Origin: Pollutimonas bauzanensis_A
Lineage (GTDB): Bacteria > Pseudomonadota > Gammaproteobacteria > Burkholderiales > Burkholderiaceae_B
Direction: 5' to 3'
Length of the DNA: 32,938 nucleotides
Assembly (NCBI RefSeq): GCF_040393045.1
Contig: NZ_JBEBUX010000034.1
Location: 1-32,938 of the forward strand
The translations under genes and the position numbers were made by a program. Positions 9,358 to 18,737 of this stretch are shown here, piece after piece. The stretch's first letter is position 1, and each line of letters begins with the position of its first letter. A model generated the notes under the pieces. It saw only the letters and a list, made by a program, of their open reading frames with translations. It was not told the DNA's origin and did not search any database.

Positions 9358-11221
9358 GAGCTTGCCTTCGGCCCAATCTGGACTGCATCAAGGGTGTGAC
9401 GGTTGCGGTCGTACTTGCAGCCAGAACAATGCCCGCCGCAAGCCCGTCTTCAGGATCGAAATGGCTTTCGAAGATCACTGCCTCGCCTGCAGTCAGGCAG
9501 TCCTCGGGAAGCTCGACGTCAACCTGAGACAAGTTGCAGTACAGGTTTAACAAGCTCCCGTTTCCCAGCGTCCAGCGGGCAACCAGGCAAACAGGCGCCA
9601 GAACACGGACAGACAAGCTGCGAGCGCCCGCCAGATGCGGCACGACAAACTCACGGCGCAAGTTCAGCAATTGACGATAGTAGCCATACCAAGCCTGCGC
9701 TTTAGTATCGCGTGCAATATTCGACATCGCGCATTGTTCCCAAGTGCTTGCATCGTTCGGATCGGGTATGCGCTGCCTGGCCTGCGGATCAGAGTATTCA
9801 GAAAACCCCGCAAATTCTTTGCGCCGCCCTTCGCGCACAGCCCGGGCCAAATCGGCATCTTGGAAACTCGTGAAGTACAAAAACGGCACTGTGGCGCCAT
9901 ATTCTTCACCCATGAACAGCATAGGAATATGGGGCGCCAGCATTTGTAACGCTACTGCGGCATACAACGCGTCCACATTCTTGCCGCACAGCGTGATCAA
10001 GCGCTCCCCCATCGCCCGATTACCTATCTGGTCATGGTTTTGCAAAAAAAACACGAACGCCGATGGCGGCAAATCAACACTGGATTCGCCGCGAGGCAGG
10101 CCTTTACGCCAGGGGCTGGGCTGTCCCTGATACACAAAGCCTTCGGCCAGAACGCGGGCCAGCTTGCTGGTCGGATCGTCCTGATAAGCCATGTAGTAGC
10201 CTTGCGATTCACCTGTCAGGATAGTGTGCAGCACATGGTGCGCGTCGTCGTTCCATTGCGCATCGAAACCTTGCGTCATCAGGCTGGCGGCGTTGTCGTC
10301 ATTTTCCAGCACTAAATGCACATGCCTGCCCGCCGGTATATGCCGACGCACAAAGCAAGCCATTTCCGGCAACCAGCCGGGGTCTGATAAAGCATGCACC
10401 GCATCGAGCCGTAAACCGTCGAACCGATATTCACGCAGCCAGTACAAGGCGTTTTCCGCGAAGAAAGCCCTGACTTCCGGCTTGCGGAAATCGATCGCAG
10501 GTCCCCATGGCGTCTTCATGTCAGTGCGAAAAAAATCTGGAGCATAAGAGCCCAGGTAGTTTCCGTCGGGCCCGAAATGGTTATAAACCACGTCGAGGAA
10601 CACCATGATGCCCATGCCATGGGCCGTATCTATCAGTGTTTTCAGTTCATCGGGTGACCCGTAGGCGCAATCAGGCGCATAAGGGAGGACGCCGTCATAA
10701 CCCCAATTACGAGGTCCGGAAAAGTCAGCGACCGGCATAAGCTGGACTGCTGTCACGCCAAGCTCGGCCAAGTCAGCGAGCATAGCCTGGACACCGGCGA
10801 ATCCACCCGCCAGCCCCACATGCACTTCGTAAAGGACAGTGTCAGTCCAGGGGCGGCCCAGCCAAGAGCCATGTCTCCAAGCGTAGGAACACGTATCGTG
10901 GACGACGCTTGCTGCGTGCACATCCCCGTCTTGCAATCGGGAAGCAGGATCAGGAACACTAAGTTCGGGTTCGATGCGATAACGATACCGGGCGCCTACC
11001 GGACACGCATAGCGAAGCTCATGAAAACCATTGCCGATGGGATTCATAACGGTCGCTGGCTTGCCCTCCACTTCCAATTGCACCTGCGGCACTGCGGGCG
11101 CCCACAGGCGAAACCGGACCATACCGTCCGCCATAAGCACGGCCCCGAACGTATAGTCAACGTGTGTTTCTTGATAGCCTGCCGCTACCTCGCCGCCATA
11201 ATCTGCGCCATCATTTTGCAC
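9350..11221 (-). CDS. treZ: Malto-oligosyltrehalose trehalohydrolase
   Basis: This GH13 hydrolase releases trehalose from maltooligosyl trehalose made by TreY. An N-terminal CBM48-like domain (VRFRLWAP) precedes the barrel; the catalytic triad is D273 (GLRLDAVHAL), E306 (LVLENDDNA) and D397 (LQNHDQIGNR). The frame stays open up to 11365, inside glgX, but I place the start at the GTG at 11219-11221: AGGAGG lies 4 bases before it, it begins 17 bases after the glgX stop, and the upstream 48 codons would overlap glgX and look unlike the family. That gives 623 residues. An ATG one frame away (revcomp near 11212-11214) meets a stop after nine codons. Confidence 0.93.
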   Translation of the reverse strand: MQNDGADYGGEVAAGYQETHVDYTFGAVLMADGMVRFRLWAPAVPQVQLEVEGKPATVMNPIGNGFHELRYACPVGARYRYRIEPELSVPDPASRLQDGDVHAASVVHDTCSYAWRHGSWLGRPWTDTVLYEVHVGLAGGFAGVQAMLADLAELGVTAVQLMPVADFSGPRNWGYDGVLPYAPDCAYGSPDELKTLIDTAHGMGIMVFLDVVYNHFGPDGNYLGSYAPDFFRTDMKTPWGPAIDFRKPEVRAFFAENALYWLREYRFDGLRLDAVHALSDPGWLPEMACFVRRHIPAGRHVHLVLENDDNAASLMTQGFDAQWNDDAHHVLHTILTGESQGYYMAYQDDPTSKLARVLAEGFVYQGQPSPWRKGLPRGESSVDLPPSAFVFFLQNHDQIGNRAMGERLITLCGKNVDALYAAVALQMLAPHIPMLFMGEEYGATVPFLYFTSFQDADLARAVREGRRKEFAGFSEYSDPQARQRIPDPNDASTWEQCAMSNIARDTKAQAWYGYYRQLLNLRREFVVPHLAGARSLSVRVLAPVCLVARWTLGNGSLLNLYCNLSQVDVELPEDCLTAGEAVIFESHFDPEDGLAAGIVLAASTTATVTPLMQSRLGRRQAHA

Positions 11222-11225
11222 AAGA

Positions 11226-11231
11226 CCTCCT
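11226..11231 (-). promoter_or_regulatory. Shine-Dalgarno site that fixes the treZ start
   Basis: The minus strand reads AGGAGG four bases before the GTG at 11219-11221. It is the strongest ribosome binding site in this part of the operon and argues for the GTG start over the longer open frame that runs into glgX. Confidence 0.8.
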
Positions 11232-11238
11232 TTTTCAG

Positions 11239-13344
11239 TCAGCCTGACGCCCCCTTGCCGATCAACAACACCACACCATGCGCTGACACCGGTACGCTCG
11301 AAGCATGAACACGACTCGGCACCGCCTGGACATTGGCTGAATTCAACACGCTTACCCAAGAACAAGACGACTCGGGCACTTGAAAATCAACATCCTCTGC
11401 ACCCGAGTTGATCAACAGACATGAAAGCTCTACTGAGCCGCCTGGCAAGCGGACGGCCCGCCGAAAGGCAAGCACCCGACCCTCTGGATATTGCCAGTCG
11501 GATTCTTCCATGACCTCGCCATCTATGTCATACCAGGCTACCCGCGTGACACCTGGCAAGACTTCATAATTGCCATCCTCGAAACGAGGCATTCTCAAGC
11601 TTGGATGCGCTTTTCTGAGTGAGCTCAAACGGCTGACGAAAGCAGTAAGCTCACGCCCTTCCGGACTGGCTGCGTGAACCCAGTCCAGCCACGATATGTC
11701 GTTGTCCTGACAGTAGGCGTTGTTATTGCCCTGCTGGCTGTTGCCGAATTCGTCTCCGGCCAGCAGCATAGGTGTGCCATCGGAAAAGAATACTGTCGCC
11801 AGCATGGAACGCAACACGCGCGCACGCAACGACGCCAACGCGGGATCACTGCTGGGACCTTCTTCCCCCCAGTTATTGCTGAAGTTCTCGCTATGTCCAT
11901 CGGCATTTTCGTCGCCATTGGCGTCGTTGTGCTTGTCGTTGTAAGTAACGATATCGTGGGCAGTGAATCCATCGTGCGACGCCAGAAAATTAACGGAAGC
12001 CCAGGGCCGTCGGTGCCGCCTGTCGAACACCGCGGGTGAACCCGACAGCCAGCCCGCGAGTTCACCACGCAGCCCAGGCTCTCCGGCCCAGACTCGACGA
12101 ATGCCATCGCGGTATTGATCATTCCATTCCGCAAAACTCGGGGGGTGGTTGCCCAATTGATAACCATCGGGGCCGGTATCCCATGGCTCGGAAATCAATT
12201 TCAGGCGCGACAGCACCGGGTCCTGCAGTATCGCGTCGAAAAAACCCGAACCCGGGTCAAAGCCCGTACCCTCGCGCCCCAGCGTTACGCCCAGATCGAA
12301 ACGGAAGCCATCGATGTGATATTGCTCGGCCCAATAACGCAAAGAATCCATCACCATTTGCAATACGCGGGGATGCGACAGGTTGACCGTGTTGCCGCAG
12401 CCGGTATCATTGATGTAGTAACGCTCCTCGCCCGGGATCAAGCGGTAATAGCTGGCATTGTCCAGGCCGCGCCACGATAGCGTAGGACCGAGCTCATTAC
12501 CTTCCGCCGTATGGTTGTAAACAACATCCAATATCACTTCTATACCCGCCGCATGAAGACGCCTTATGGCCATGCGCAAATCATTGATCCTGCCGGTTGC
12601 CAAATAGGACGGTTCAGGCGCGAAAAAGGCCAAGGTGTTATAGCCCCAGTAATTGCGCAGGCCTCGCTCCACAAGAAAGTGATCATGCAAAAAAGCGTGC
12701 ACGGGCAATAATTCGATGGCGGTAACACCCAGCTTGTGCAAGTGATCGATAAAGCGCGGGTTGCTCAGCGCCTCGCATGTACCGCGCACCTCCGAAGGCA
12801 GGTCATCTCTTTGCATGGACAGGCCCCGCAAATGCGCTTCGTAGATAATGGTTTCCGCCCACGGGGTGCAGGGGCGTTCCTTAGTGCCCCACCTGAAACT
12901 ATCGCCGGTCACGACGCTCTTGGGCATCAATGCGGCCGAATCGCGCCGGTCCAGGCTCAGATCGGCCTTAGGATGCTGCACACGATAGCCAAATAAGGCA
13001 TCAGACCAGCGCACCGAGCCGGCCAGCTTGCGTGCGTAAGGATCGATCAATAACTTCTGCGGGTTGAAACGATGGCCGTTCCGGGGATCGTAAGGCCCGT
13101 AAGCACGATAGCCATACTGCATCCCTGGCCCCGCATTAGGCAGATAGCCATGCCATACCTCGTCAGTGCATTCGGGCAGCGTCAGGCGCTTCAGTTCCCG
13201 ACGCCCGGTCGAATCGAAAATGCACAATTCGATCTTGGTGGCATTCGCGGAAAACACTGCAAAGTTGACGCCCAAGCCGTCGCTATGGGCGCCCAGGGGA
13301 TAGGGCAAGCCCGTATCCAACCGATCAGGCAGCGATAGACTCAT
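11239..13344 (-). CDS. glgX: Glycogen debranching enzyme (isoamylase type)
   Basis: This 701-residue GH13_11 enzyme hydrolyses alpha-1,6 branch points of glycogen to release linear maltodextrins. The CBM48 region (residues about 15-110) comes first; barrel motifs are DVVYNHTAEGNE (273-284), nucleophile D350 (GFRFDLGVTLGR), acid E386 (LISEPWDTG) and D458 (FLASHDGF), plus the GlgX-typical NDKHNDANGDEN stretch. Length is close to E. coli GlgX (657). The ATG overlaps the glgB stop (ATGA, 13341-13344) with AAGGA upstream. In this operon it would supply linear chains to TreY and MalQ. TreX of other trehalose clusters is the same family, so treX is an equally fair name. Confidence 0.94.
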   Translation of the reverse strand: MSLSLPDRLDTGLPYPLGAHSDGLGVNFAVFSANATKIELCIFDSTGRRELKRLTLPECTDEVWHGYLPNAGPGMQYGYRAYGPYDPRNGHRFNPQKLLIDPYARKLAGSVRWSDALFGYRVQHPKADLSLDRRDSAALMPKSVVTGDSFRWGTKERPCTPWAETIIYEAHLRGLSMQRDDLPSEVRGTCEALSNPRFIDHLHKLGVTAIELLPVHAFLHDHFLVERGLRNYWGYNTLAFFAPEPSYLATGRINDLRMAIRRLHAAGIEVILDVVYNHTAEGNELGPTLSWRGLDNASYYRLIPGEERYYINDTGCGNTVNLSHPRVLQMVMDSLRYWAEQYHIDGFRFDLGVTLGREGTGFDPGSGFFDAILQDPVLSRLKLISEPWDTGPDGYQLGNHPPSFAEWNDQYRDGIRRVWAGEPGLRGELAGWLSGSPAVFDRRHRRPWASVNFLASHDGFTAHDIVTYNDKHNDANGDENADGHSENFSNNWGEEGPSSDPALASLRARVLRSMLATVFFSDGTPMLLAGDEFGNSQQGNNNAYCQDNDISWLDWVHAASPEGRELTAFVSRLSSLRKAHPSLRMPRFEDGNYEVLPGVTRVAWYDIDGEVMEESDWQYPEGRVLAFRRAVRLPGGSVELSCLLINSGAEDVDFQVPESSCSWVSVLNSANVQAVPSRVHASSVPVSAHGVVLLIGKGASG

Positions 13345-15293
13345 GATGATGATCCTTCGGGCGCAAGCATTACCGTCGCTAAAGGGGGCAGCAACAAATC
13401 AAGCGACTGCTCGTATCCGTGCGAGGGTTTATCGGTCGCCATTACATGACCGCTATTGCCCATATTGGCACCTCCATAGGCCTGCGCATCGGTATTGAGC
13501 AGTTCGGCCCAATGCCCGCCGATCGGTACGCCAATGCGGTAGCCTGTTCGCGGCACGGGGGTCATATTGCTGACCACCAGCACGCACTGCCCTTGGTGCC
13601 AGCGCAGGAAGGCGAACACGCTGTTGGCCTGATCGTCGCCGATTATCCAGGCAAAACCGGCTGGATCGACATCGCCGCCGTGCAGCGCTGGCATGGTCCG
13701 GTACAGCGTATTCAAATCCCTCACCAGCGTTTGCACGCCGGCATGGTCTGGCCCTTCCAATGCAGCCCAATCCAGTTGCGCATCATGGTTCCATTCATAG
13801 GGCTGCGCCAATTCGGCCCCCATGAAAAGCAGCTTCTTACCTGGATGCCCCCACATGAAGCCATAATAAGCACGAAGATTGGCAAAGCGCTGCCAGCGAT
13901 CACCCGGCATCTTGCCCAGCAACGATCCCTTGCCATGCACCACTTCGTCATGGGATAGAGGCAGGACAAAGCGCTCGGAATAGGCGTACACCATGGCAAA
14001 CGTCATGTCCTCATGGTGATAGCGGCGGTGCACAGACTCATGTCGCATGTACCGCAGCGTGTCATGCATCCAGCCCATATTCCACTTGTACTGGAAACCC
14101 AGCCCGCCGCTGGCCTGCGGAGCGGTAACGCCGGGCCAGGCGGTAGATTCCTCGGCGATCACGATCGCACCAACGCTACGTTCTTGCACCACCGCATTCA
14201 ACTGTTGCAGGAAGTCGACCGCCTCCAGGTTTTCGCGGCCACCATACTGATTCGGCGTCCATTGCCCCGGCTCACGGCTATAGTCCAGATACAACATGGA
14301 TGCCACCGCGTCCACCCGAAGTCCGTCGACGTGATAACGCTGCAACCACTCCAGGGCGCTGCACAACAAGAAGTTTTTTACCTCGTTGCGCCCCATGTTG
14401 TAGATCAGCGTGTCCCAATCGGGATGCAAACCCTGACGGGGGTCAGCGTGTTCATACAGAGCCGTCCCATCGAAGTCGGCCAAACCATGCAAATCAGAAG
14501 GAAAATGAGCGGGCACCCAGTCCAGAATCACCCCCAGCCCGGCTTGATGGCACTGATCGACAAACGTGGCGAAGTCTGCGGGCGTTCCATAGCGCGCCGA
14601 CGGCGCATACATACCCAAGGGCTGATATCCCCATGACCCCCCAAAGGGATGTTCAGTGATGGGCAAAAGCTCTACATGCGTAAACCCCATGGCGGTAGCG
14701 TACTCAATCAGTTGGGCGCCGGTTTCCGACCACGAGGCCTCCACGCCTGGTCCTGTCCTCCACGACCCGAAATGCACTTCATAAATAGAGATAGGCGCAT
14801 CGGGTTGTTGCGCTGCGCCACGCCTTGCCATCCAAGTCTCGTCGCTCCAGTCGAATGCATCAGGCGGCGCCACGACCGACGCCGTAGCCGGCGGCATCTC
14901 AGTTTGCCGCGCGACCGGATCGGCTTTCAAAGGCAGCAGGCAGCCATCACGTCCATGCAATTCAAATTTGTAGCGGTGGCCCGGTGCAGCCTCCGGGACG
15001 AAAACTTCCCAGACACCGCACTCCGCGCGCAGCCGCATGGGGTCGCGCCGCCCGTCCCAAGTGTTGAAATCTCCGACGACAGCCACACGCTGCGCATTGG
15101 GCGCCCACACAGCAAAACGCACGCCCGTCGTGCCATCGACAGTCGCCACGTGCGCGCCAAGACAATCGGCAAGATGCCAATGCCGCCCTTGGGCAATCAA
15201 ATGCATGTCCAGCTCGCCCAACAAGGGCGGCGACGCATCGGGCCCGCCAGCGCCGTGCACCGCATCTTTGTGAATCATCACATTATCAGTCAT
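13341..15293 (-). CDS. glgB: 1,4-alpha-glucan branching enzyme
   Basis: The 650-residue GH13 branching enzyme introduces alpha-1,6 branches. A single CBM48 (FAVWAPNAQRVAVVGDFN, about 60-77) is followed by the barrel with D328 (GLRVDAVASMLYLDYSR), E381 (VIAEESTAWPG) and D449 (LPLSHDEVVHGKGS). It lacks the extra first N-terminal module of the 728-residue E. coli enzyme, so it is of the shorter type. The ATG at 15291-15293 overlaps the end of treS by 8 bases and is preceded by AAGGAAG; an internal ATG five codons downstream is possible but less well placed. It branches the linear glucan made by GlgA or GlgE. Confidence 0.95.
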   Translation of the reverse strand: MTDNVMIHKDAVHGAGGPDASPPLLGELDMHLIAQGRHWHLADCLGAHVATVDGTTGVRFAVWAPNAQRVAVVGDFNTWDGRRDPMRLRAECGVWEVFVPEAAPGHRYKFELHGRDGCLLPLKADPVARQTEMPPATASVVAPPDAFDWSDETWMARRGAAQQPDAPISIYEVHFGSWRTGPGVEASWSETGAQLIEYATAMGFTHVELLPITEHPFGGSWGYQPLGMYAPSARYGTPADFATFVDQCHQAGLGVILDWVPAHFPSDLHGLADFDGTALYEHADPRQGLHPDWDTLIYNMGRNEVKNFLLCSALEWLQRYHVDGLRVDAVASMLYLDYSREPGQWTPNQYGGRENLEAVDFLQQLNAVVQERSVGAIVIAEESTAWPGVTAPQASGGLGFQYKWNMGWMHDTLRYMRHESVHRRYHHEDMTFAMVYAYSERFVLPLSHDEVVHGKGSLLGKMPGDRWQRFANLRAYYGFMWGHPGKKLLFMGAELAQPYEWNHDAQLDWAALEGPDHAGVQTLVRDLNTLYRTMPALHGGDVDPAGFAWIIGDDQANSVFAFLRWHQGQCVLVVSNMTPVPRTGYRIGVPIGGHWAELLNTDAQAYGGANMGNSGHVMATDKPSHGYEQSLDLLLPPLATVMLAPEGSSS

Positions 15294-18200
15294 GAGCAGC
15301 TTCCTTTACATCGCCGGTTTCAGCCAGCAGCCGACGCGCCACACGGACCAGTCCGCCCAAAGGCACGGCAATCCAATCCGGACGGTGTGCCGCCTCGTAG
15401 CAAATTTCATAGGCGGCTTTCTCGAATAGCGCCAAATCGAGCAGGGGTTGCGGCTGCGCTGGCAAAGCGACGGAATCCGCGCCCGCCTCGGTGCCCGCCT
15501 GCGCCACCCTGCTCGCCTCGTCAAGGGCGTTGTGATACGCCCCAAGGAAAGCCTGTGTTGCCGTTTCGCAAAATTGATCAAGCAGAATTTGACGATGCTG
15601 ATGCAATGACGCAGCTGCCGGTACCGCCAGCGCATCAGCGTCTATCGCCTCATCTGGCATGCCGGCATCGGGGCGCGGCGATATATCCGAGACGGTGTGC
15701 TCGGCGGCCCGGAAAGCAGCCGTTGCATAATCAAACGAACGCAACAGGCCCGCGACATCCCGCCAGGGGCTGGACTTGCTGCGACGCGCACTTAACGAGC
15801 GCACGGGCTCACCTTCGAAATCGATAAGATAAACATCATTCTGGGCGATAAGAACTTGCCCCAGATGAAAGTCGCCGTGGATGCGCGTGCGCAAGGTCTT
15901 GGTCAGCGTCCGTGCCCGCTGGTCGATTTCAATAAGCAAGGCGTCATGACTGGTCTGTAATTCTTCAAGATAAACAAGCGCCTGCTCTGACAATGTGGAC
16001 TTGCTGGCCACGCACGCTTTCAAGGCTTTGGACAGCATGCTACGGATATCTTTGGCCCATGCCTTGGCATCGTTCGCATCCGCCACTTCCGGCGTGAAGG
16101 CTGGATCGTCGGTGGGCTGCGCCAACACCCCATGCAATTCGGCCAAACGCTTGCCTATGGCGGCAGCAACCGTTGCATAGCCGCTCAGCTCTTCTTCGTA
16201 ATCGGCCTGGCTCTCACCGGTCAGCGCAGCATTTTCCAGTGTGCGTTTCAAATAATCTTGCGTCCAGCTCCACGCGTCGCCCTGGTTCGCCACCCTGGCA
16301 TGCAACAGGGCCAGTGTATGGGAGGTTCCGTCAGCATCAACACGCAGCACCTCGCCTAGCAGGGCGGCTGAATTCGCATAGCCGGAAAGCGTAAGGTAAC
16401 GCGTCATTTCGGCTTCGGGATGAACGCCGGGCACGGCATGGCGAACCAGCTTCAAGATCGCGGCCTCACCCAGCGAGAGTGAACTATTGGACTGCTCTCC
16501 CTGAAACCATTCTATTGCCATATCGATCGGCCACTCCACATTTTTCAAGGCAGGTTCGCCTTGAAAGTACATCATGAAGCGCCCGCGGGATGTCTCGAAA
16601 GGAACCTTGAGATCACCCCGTATATTTTCGAGCAGGGCTAGCGCGAACTCCGGAACAGAAAAAGCATCGGTAGCCAGGCCCAGTTCCGCGCCGCGCCGCA
16701 CCCTGGCAAGCGCATATTGTTGCGGCAAGGCCGCTACCGGTTCGGTCCAAAGCAAAGCCAGGGGCAAGAAATAATTCGCAGATCCTTCGTCAAGCTCAAC
16801 CTCGAACTCCGCGAGGAACAAGTCTGTCTGGCCGGGAAGCGGGAGAACATAAAGAATATTTGCCGACTTGATACGCTGGCTGCCCGCAAACCAGCGCTGC
16901 CTGGAAAGGTATTGCGGCAAAACGTCATTGCACAATATACGGCGCGAACCTTCCATCAATTGATATCCCGCGCGCTTGCGCACGACCAACGTGGCATATT
17001 CGGGCATTTGCTCGGGCAGCATGGCGCGCCATGTCGGCGGCGCAGCCGTGGCGCTTAACTCAAACCAATAAAACCCATAAGGCGGCAGCGTCAGCAGATA
17101 AGGCGCTTCACTTACTGTGGGGAAAGCGGTGCCGCCCAATAGCTCCACAGGCACCCTTCCCGACATGAATGACAAGTCCAGCTCCGCCGGCTGGGAGGCG
17201 TTAGACAGGTTGGCCACACACAGCAAGACAACGCCGTCGTATTCGCGCAGGTAAGCCAATACCTTGCGGTTCCCGGGAAACAGGAAACGCAGGCTGCCCC
17301 GGCCGAATGCATGGGTTTGCTGGCGCTTGGCCAGCATGCGCCGCGTCCAGTTCATCAACGAGTGTGGATCGCGCTGCTGCGCCTCTACATTGACTGTTTC
17401 ATATCCATAAAGCGGCCCCATCAATACGGGCAGTGTCAGGCGCTCTGGATCCGCCCTGGAAAAGCCGCCGTTGCGGTCAGGCGTCCACTGCATGGGTGTG
17501 CGCACACCATCGCGGTCGCCCAAGTGAATGTTGTCGCCCATGCCGAGTTCGTCGCCGTAATACAAGACCGGAGTGCCCGGCATAGACAACAATAGACTGT
17601 TCATCAGCTCAATGCGACGGCGATCCCGTTCCAGCAAAGGCGACAAGCGGCGTCGTATCCCCAAATTGATGCGCGCCAGGCGGTCGGCCGCGTAGACCTC
17701 CCACAAATAATCACGCTCGCTACCCGTCACCATTTCCAGCGTAAGTTCGTCGTGATTGCGCAAAAAAATGGCCCATTGGCAATTTTCCGGAATCTCCGGT
17801 GTCTGCTGCATGATGTCGGTAATCGGGAAGCGATCGGCCCGCGCAATTGCCATATACATGCGCGGCATCAGCGGAAAGTGAAACGACATATGGCATTCAT
17901 CACCCTGACCGAAGTATTCCTGCGCATCCTCAGGCCATTGATTGGCTTCGGCCAGCAATAAGCGGTCAGGGTAGTCGCTGTCCATCACGGCGCGTATCTG
18001 GCGCAGTACTGCATGGGTTTCAGGCAGGTTTTCGTTATTCGTGCCCTCGCGTTCGACCAGATACGGCACAGCATCCAGCCTCAGGCCATCCACGCCCATA
18101 TCCAGCCAGAAGCGCATGACATTGATGACTTCCTTGAGCACGCGCGGGTTGTCATAGTTCAGGTCCGGCTGATGCGAATAAAAACGATGCCAGAAATAAG

Positions 18201-18711
18201 CGCCGGCCACTGGATCCCAAGTCCAGTTGGATTTCTCGGTATCGCAAAAAATAATGCGTGTATTGGCATAGGCTTGATCATTGTCCGACCACACATAAAA
18301 GTCGCGGGCAGCCGAGCCTGGCTTGGCCCGGCGCGCGCGCTGGAACCAGGCGTGCTGGTCCGACGTATGGTTGACCACCAGCTCGGTAATAACGCGCAGG
18401 CCCCGCTCATGCGCCGCCCGGATAAATTTCCGAACATCGGCCAGCGTGCCGTAATCTTCATGGACATCCCGGTATTCGGCGATATCGTAACCGTCGTCCA
18501 GGCGCGGCGAGGGATAAAAAGGCAGGAGCCAAATGGTATTCACACCCAATTCGGCGATGTAGTCGAGCTTGGAAATCAGCCCTGGAAAATCCCCTTTGCC
18601 ATCATTGTTCGCGTCGAAAAATGACTTTACGTGGAGCTGGTATATGACAGCGTCTTTATACCAAAGCGGCTCATTAGGCAGCCTCGTTCGTCTTTTTCTG
18701 GGTTCAACCAT
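15286..18711 (-). CDS. treS: Trehalose synthase / maltokinase fusion
   Basis: This 1141-residue bifunctional protein couples trehalose-maltose isomerisation to maltose phosphorylation, giving maltose-1-phosphate for GlgE. The N-terminal half (about 1-553) is a GH13_16 TreS with D213 (GLRLDAVPYL), E255 (LLLAEANQW) and D321 (FLRNHDELTLE). The C-terminal half (from about 590) is a Pep2-type maltokinase with an aminoglycoside-phosphotransferase-like fold: HGDFHLGQ with catalytic D947 and the metal-binding IDFEG (D964). I start at the ATG at 18709-18711, 26 bases after the glgE stop; an upstream ATG at 18762 would overlap glgE and add 17 residues not typical of TreS. No strong Shine-Dalgarno sequence precedes either start. 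Confidence 0.93.
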   Translation of the reverse strand: MVEPRKRRTRLPNEPLWYKDAVIYQLHVKSFFDANNDGKGDFPGLISKLDYIAELGVNTIWLLPFYPSPRLDDGYDIAEYRDVHEDYGTLADVRKFIRAAHERGLRVITELVVNHTSDQHAWFQRARRAKPGSAARDFYVWSDNDQAYANTRIIFCDTEKSNWTWDPVAGAYFWHRFYSHQPDLNYDNPRVLKEVINVMRFWLDMGVDGLRLDAVPYLVEREGTNNENLPETHAVLRQIRAVMDSDYPDRLLLAEANQWPEDAQEYFGQGDECHMSFHFPLMPRMYMAIARADRFPITDIMQQTPEIPENCQWAIFLRNHDELTLEMVTGSERDYLWEVYAADRLARINLGIRRRLSPLLERDRRRIELMNSLLLSMPGTPVLYYGDELGMGDNIHLGDRDGVRTPMQWTPDRNGGFSRADPERLTLPVLMGPLYGYETVNVEAQQRDPHSLMNWTRRMLAKRQQTHAFGRGSLRFLFPGNRKVLAYLREYDGVVLLCVANLSNASQPAELDLSFMSGRVPVELLGGTAFPTVSEAPYLLTLPPYGFYWFELSATAAPPTWRAMLPEQMPEYATLVVRKRAGYQLMEGSRRILCNDVLPQYLSRQRWFAGSQRIKSANILYVLPLPGQTDLFLAEFEVELDEGSANYFLPLALLWTEPVAALPQQYALARVRRGAELGLATDAFSVPEFALALLENIRGDLKVPFETSRGRFMMYFQGEPALKNVEWPIDMAIEWFQGEQSNSSLSLGEAAILKLVRHAVPGVHPEAEMTRYLTLSGYANSAALLGEVLRVDADGTSHTLALLHARVANQGDAWSWTQDYLKRTLENAALTGESQADYEEELSGYATVAAAIGKRLAELHGVLAQPTDDPAFTPEVADANDAKAWAKDIRSMLSKALKACVASKSTLSEQALVYLEELQTSHDALLIEIDQRARTLTKTLRTRIHGDFHLGQVLIAQNDVYLIDFEGEPVRSLSARRSKSSPWRDVAGLLRSFDYATAAFRAAEHTVSDISPRPDAGMPDEAIDADALAVPAAASLHQHRQILLDQFCETATQAFLGAYHNALDEASRVAQAGTEAGADSVALPAQPQPLLDLALFEKAAYEICYEAAHRPDWIAVPLGGLVRVARRLLAETGDVKEAAHD

Positions 18712-18737
18712 ATTGTGTGTCCCATTTAAATTCTTCG

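Noticed and set aside
11222..11365. N-terminal extension of treZ by 48 codons
   Set aside because: It lies inside glgX in another frame, and a strong AGGAGG precedes the GTG at 11219-11221.
14649..15827. 392-codon antisense frame over glgB and treS
   Set aside because: Arg/Pro/His-rich translation with no domain signs, opposite two well-supported genes; shadow frame.
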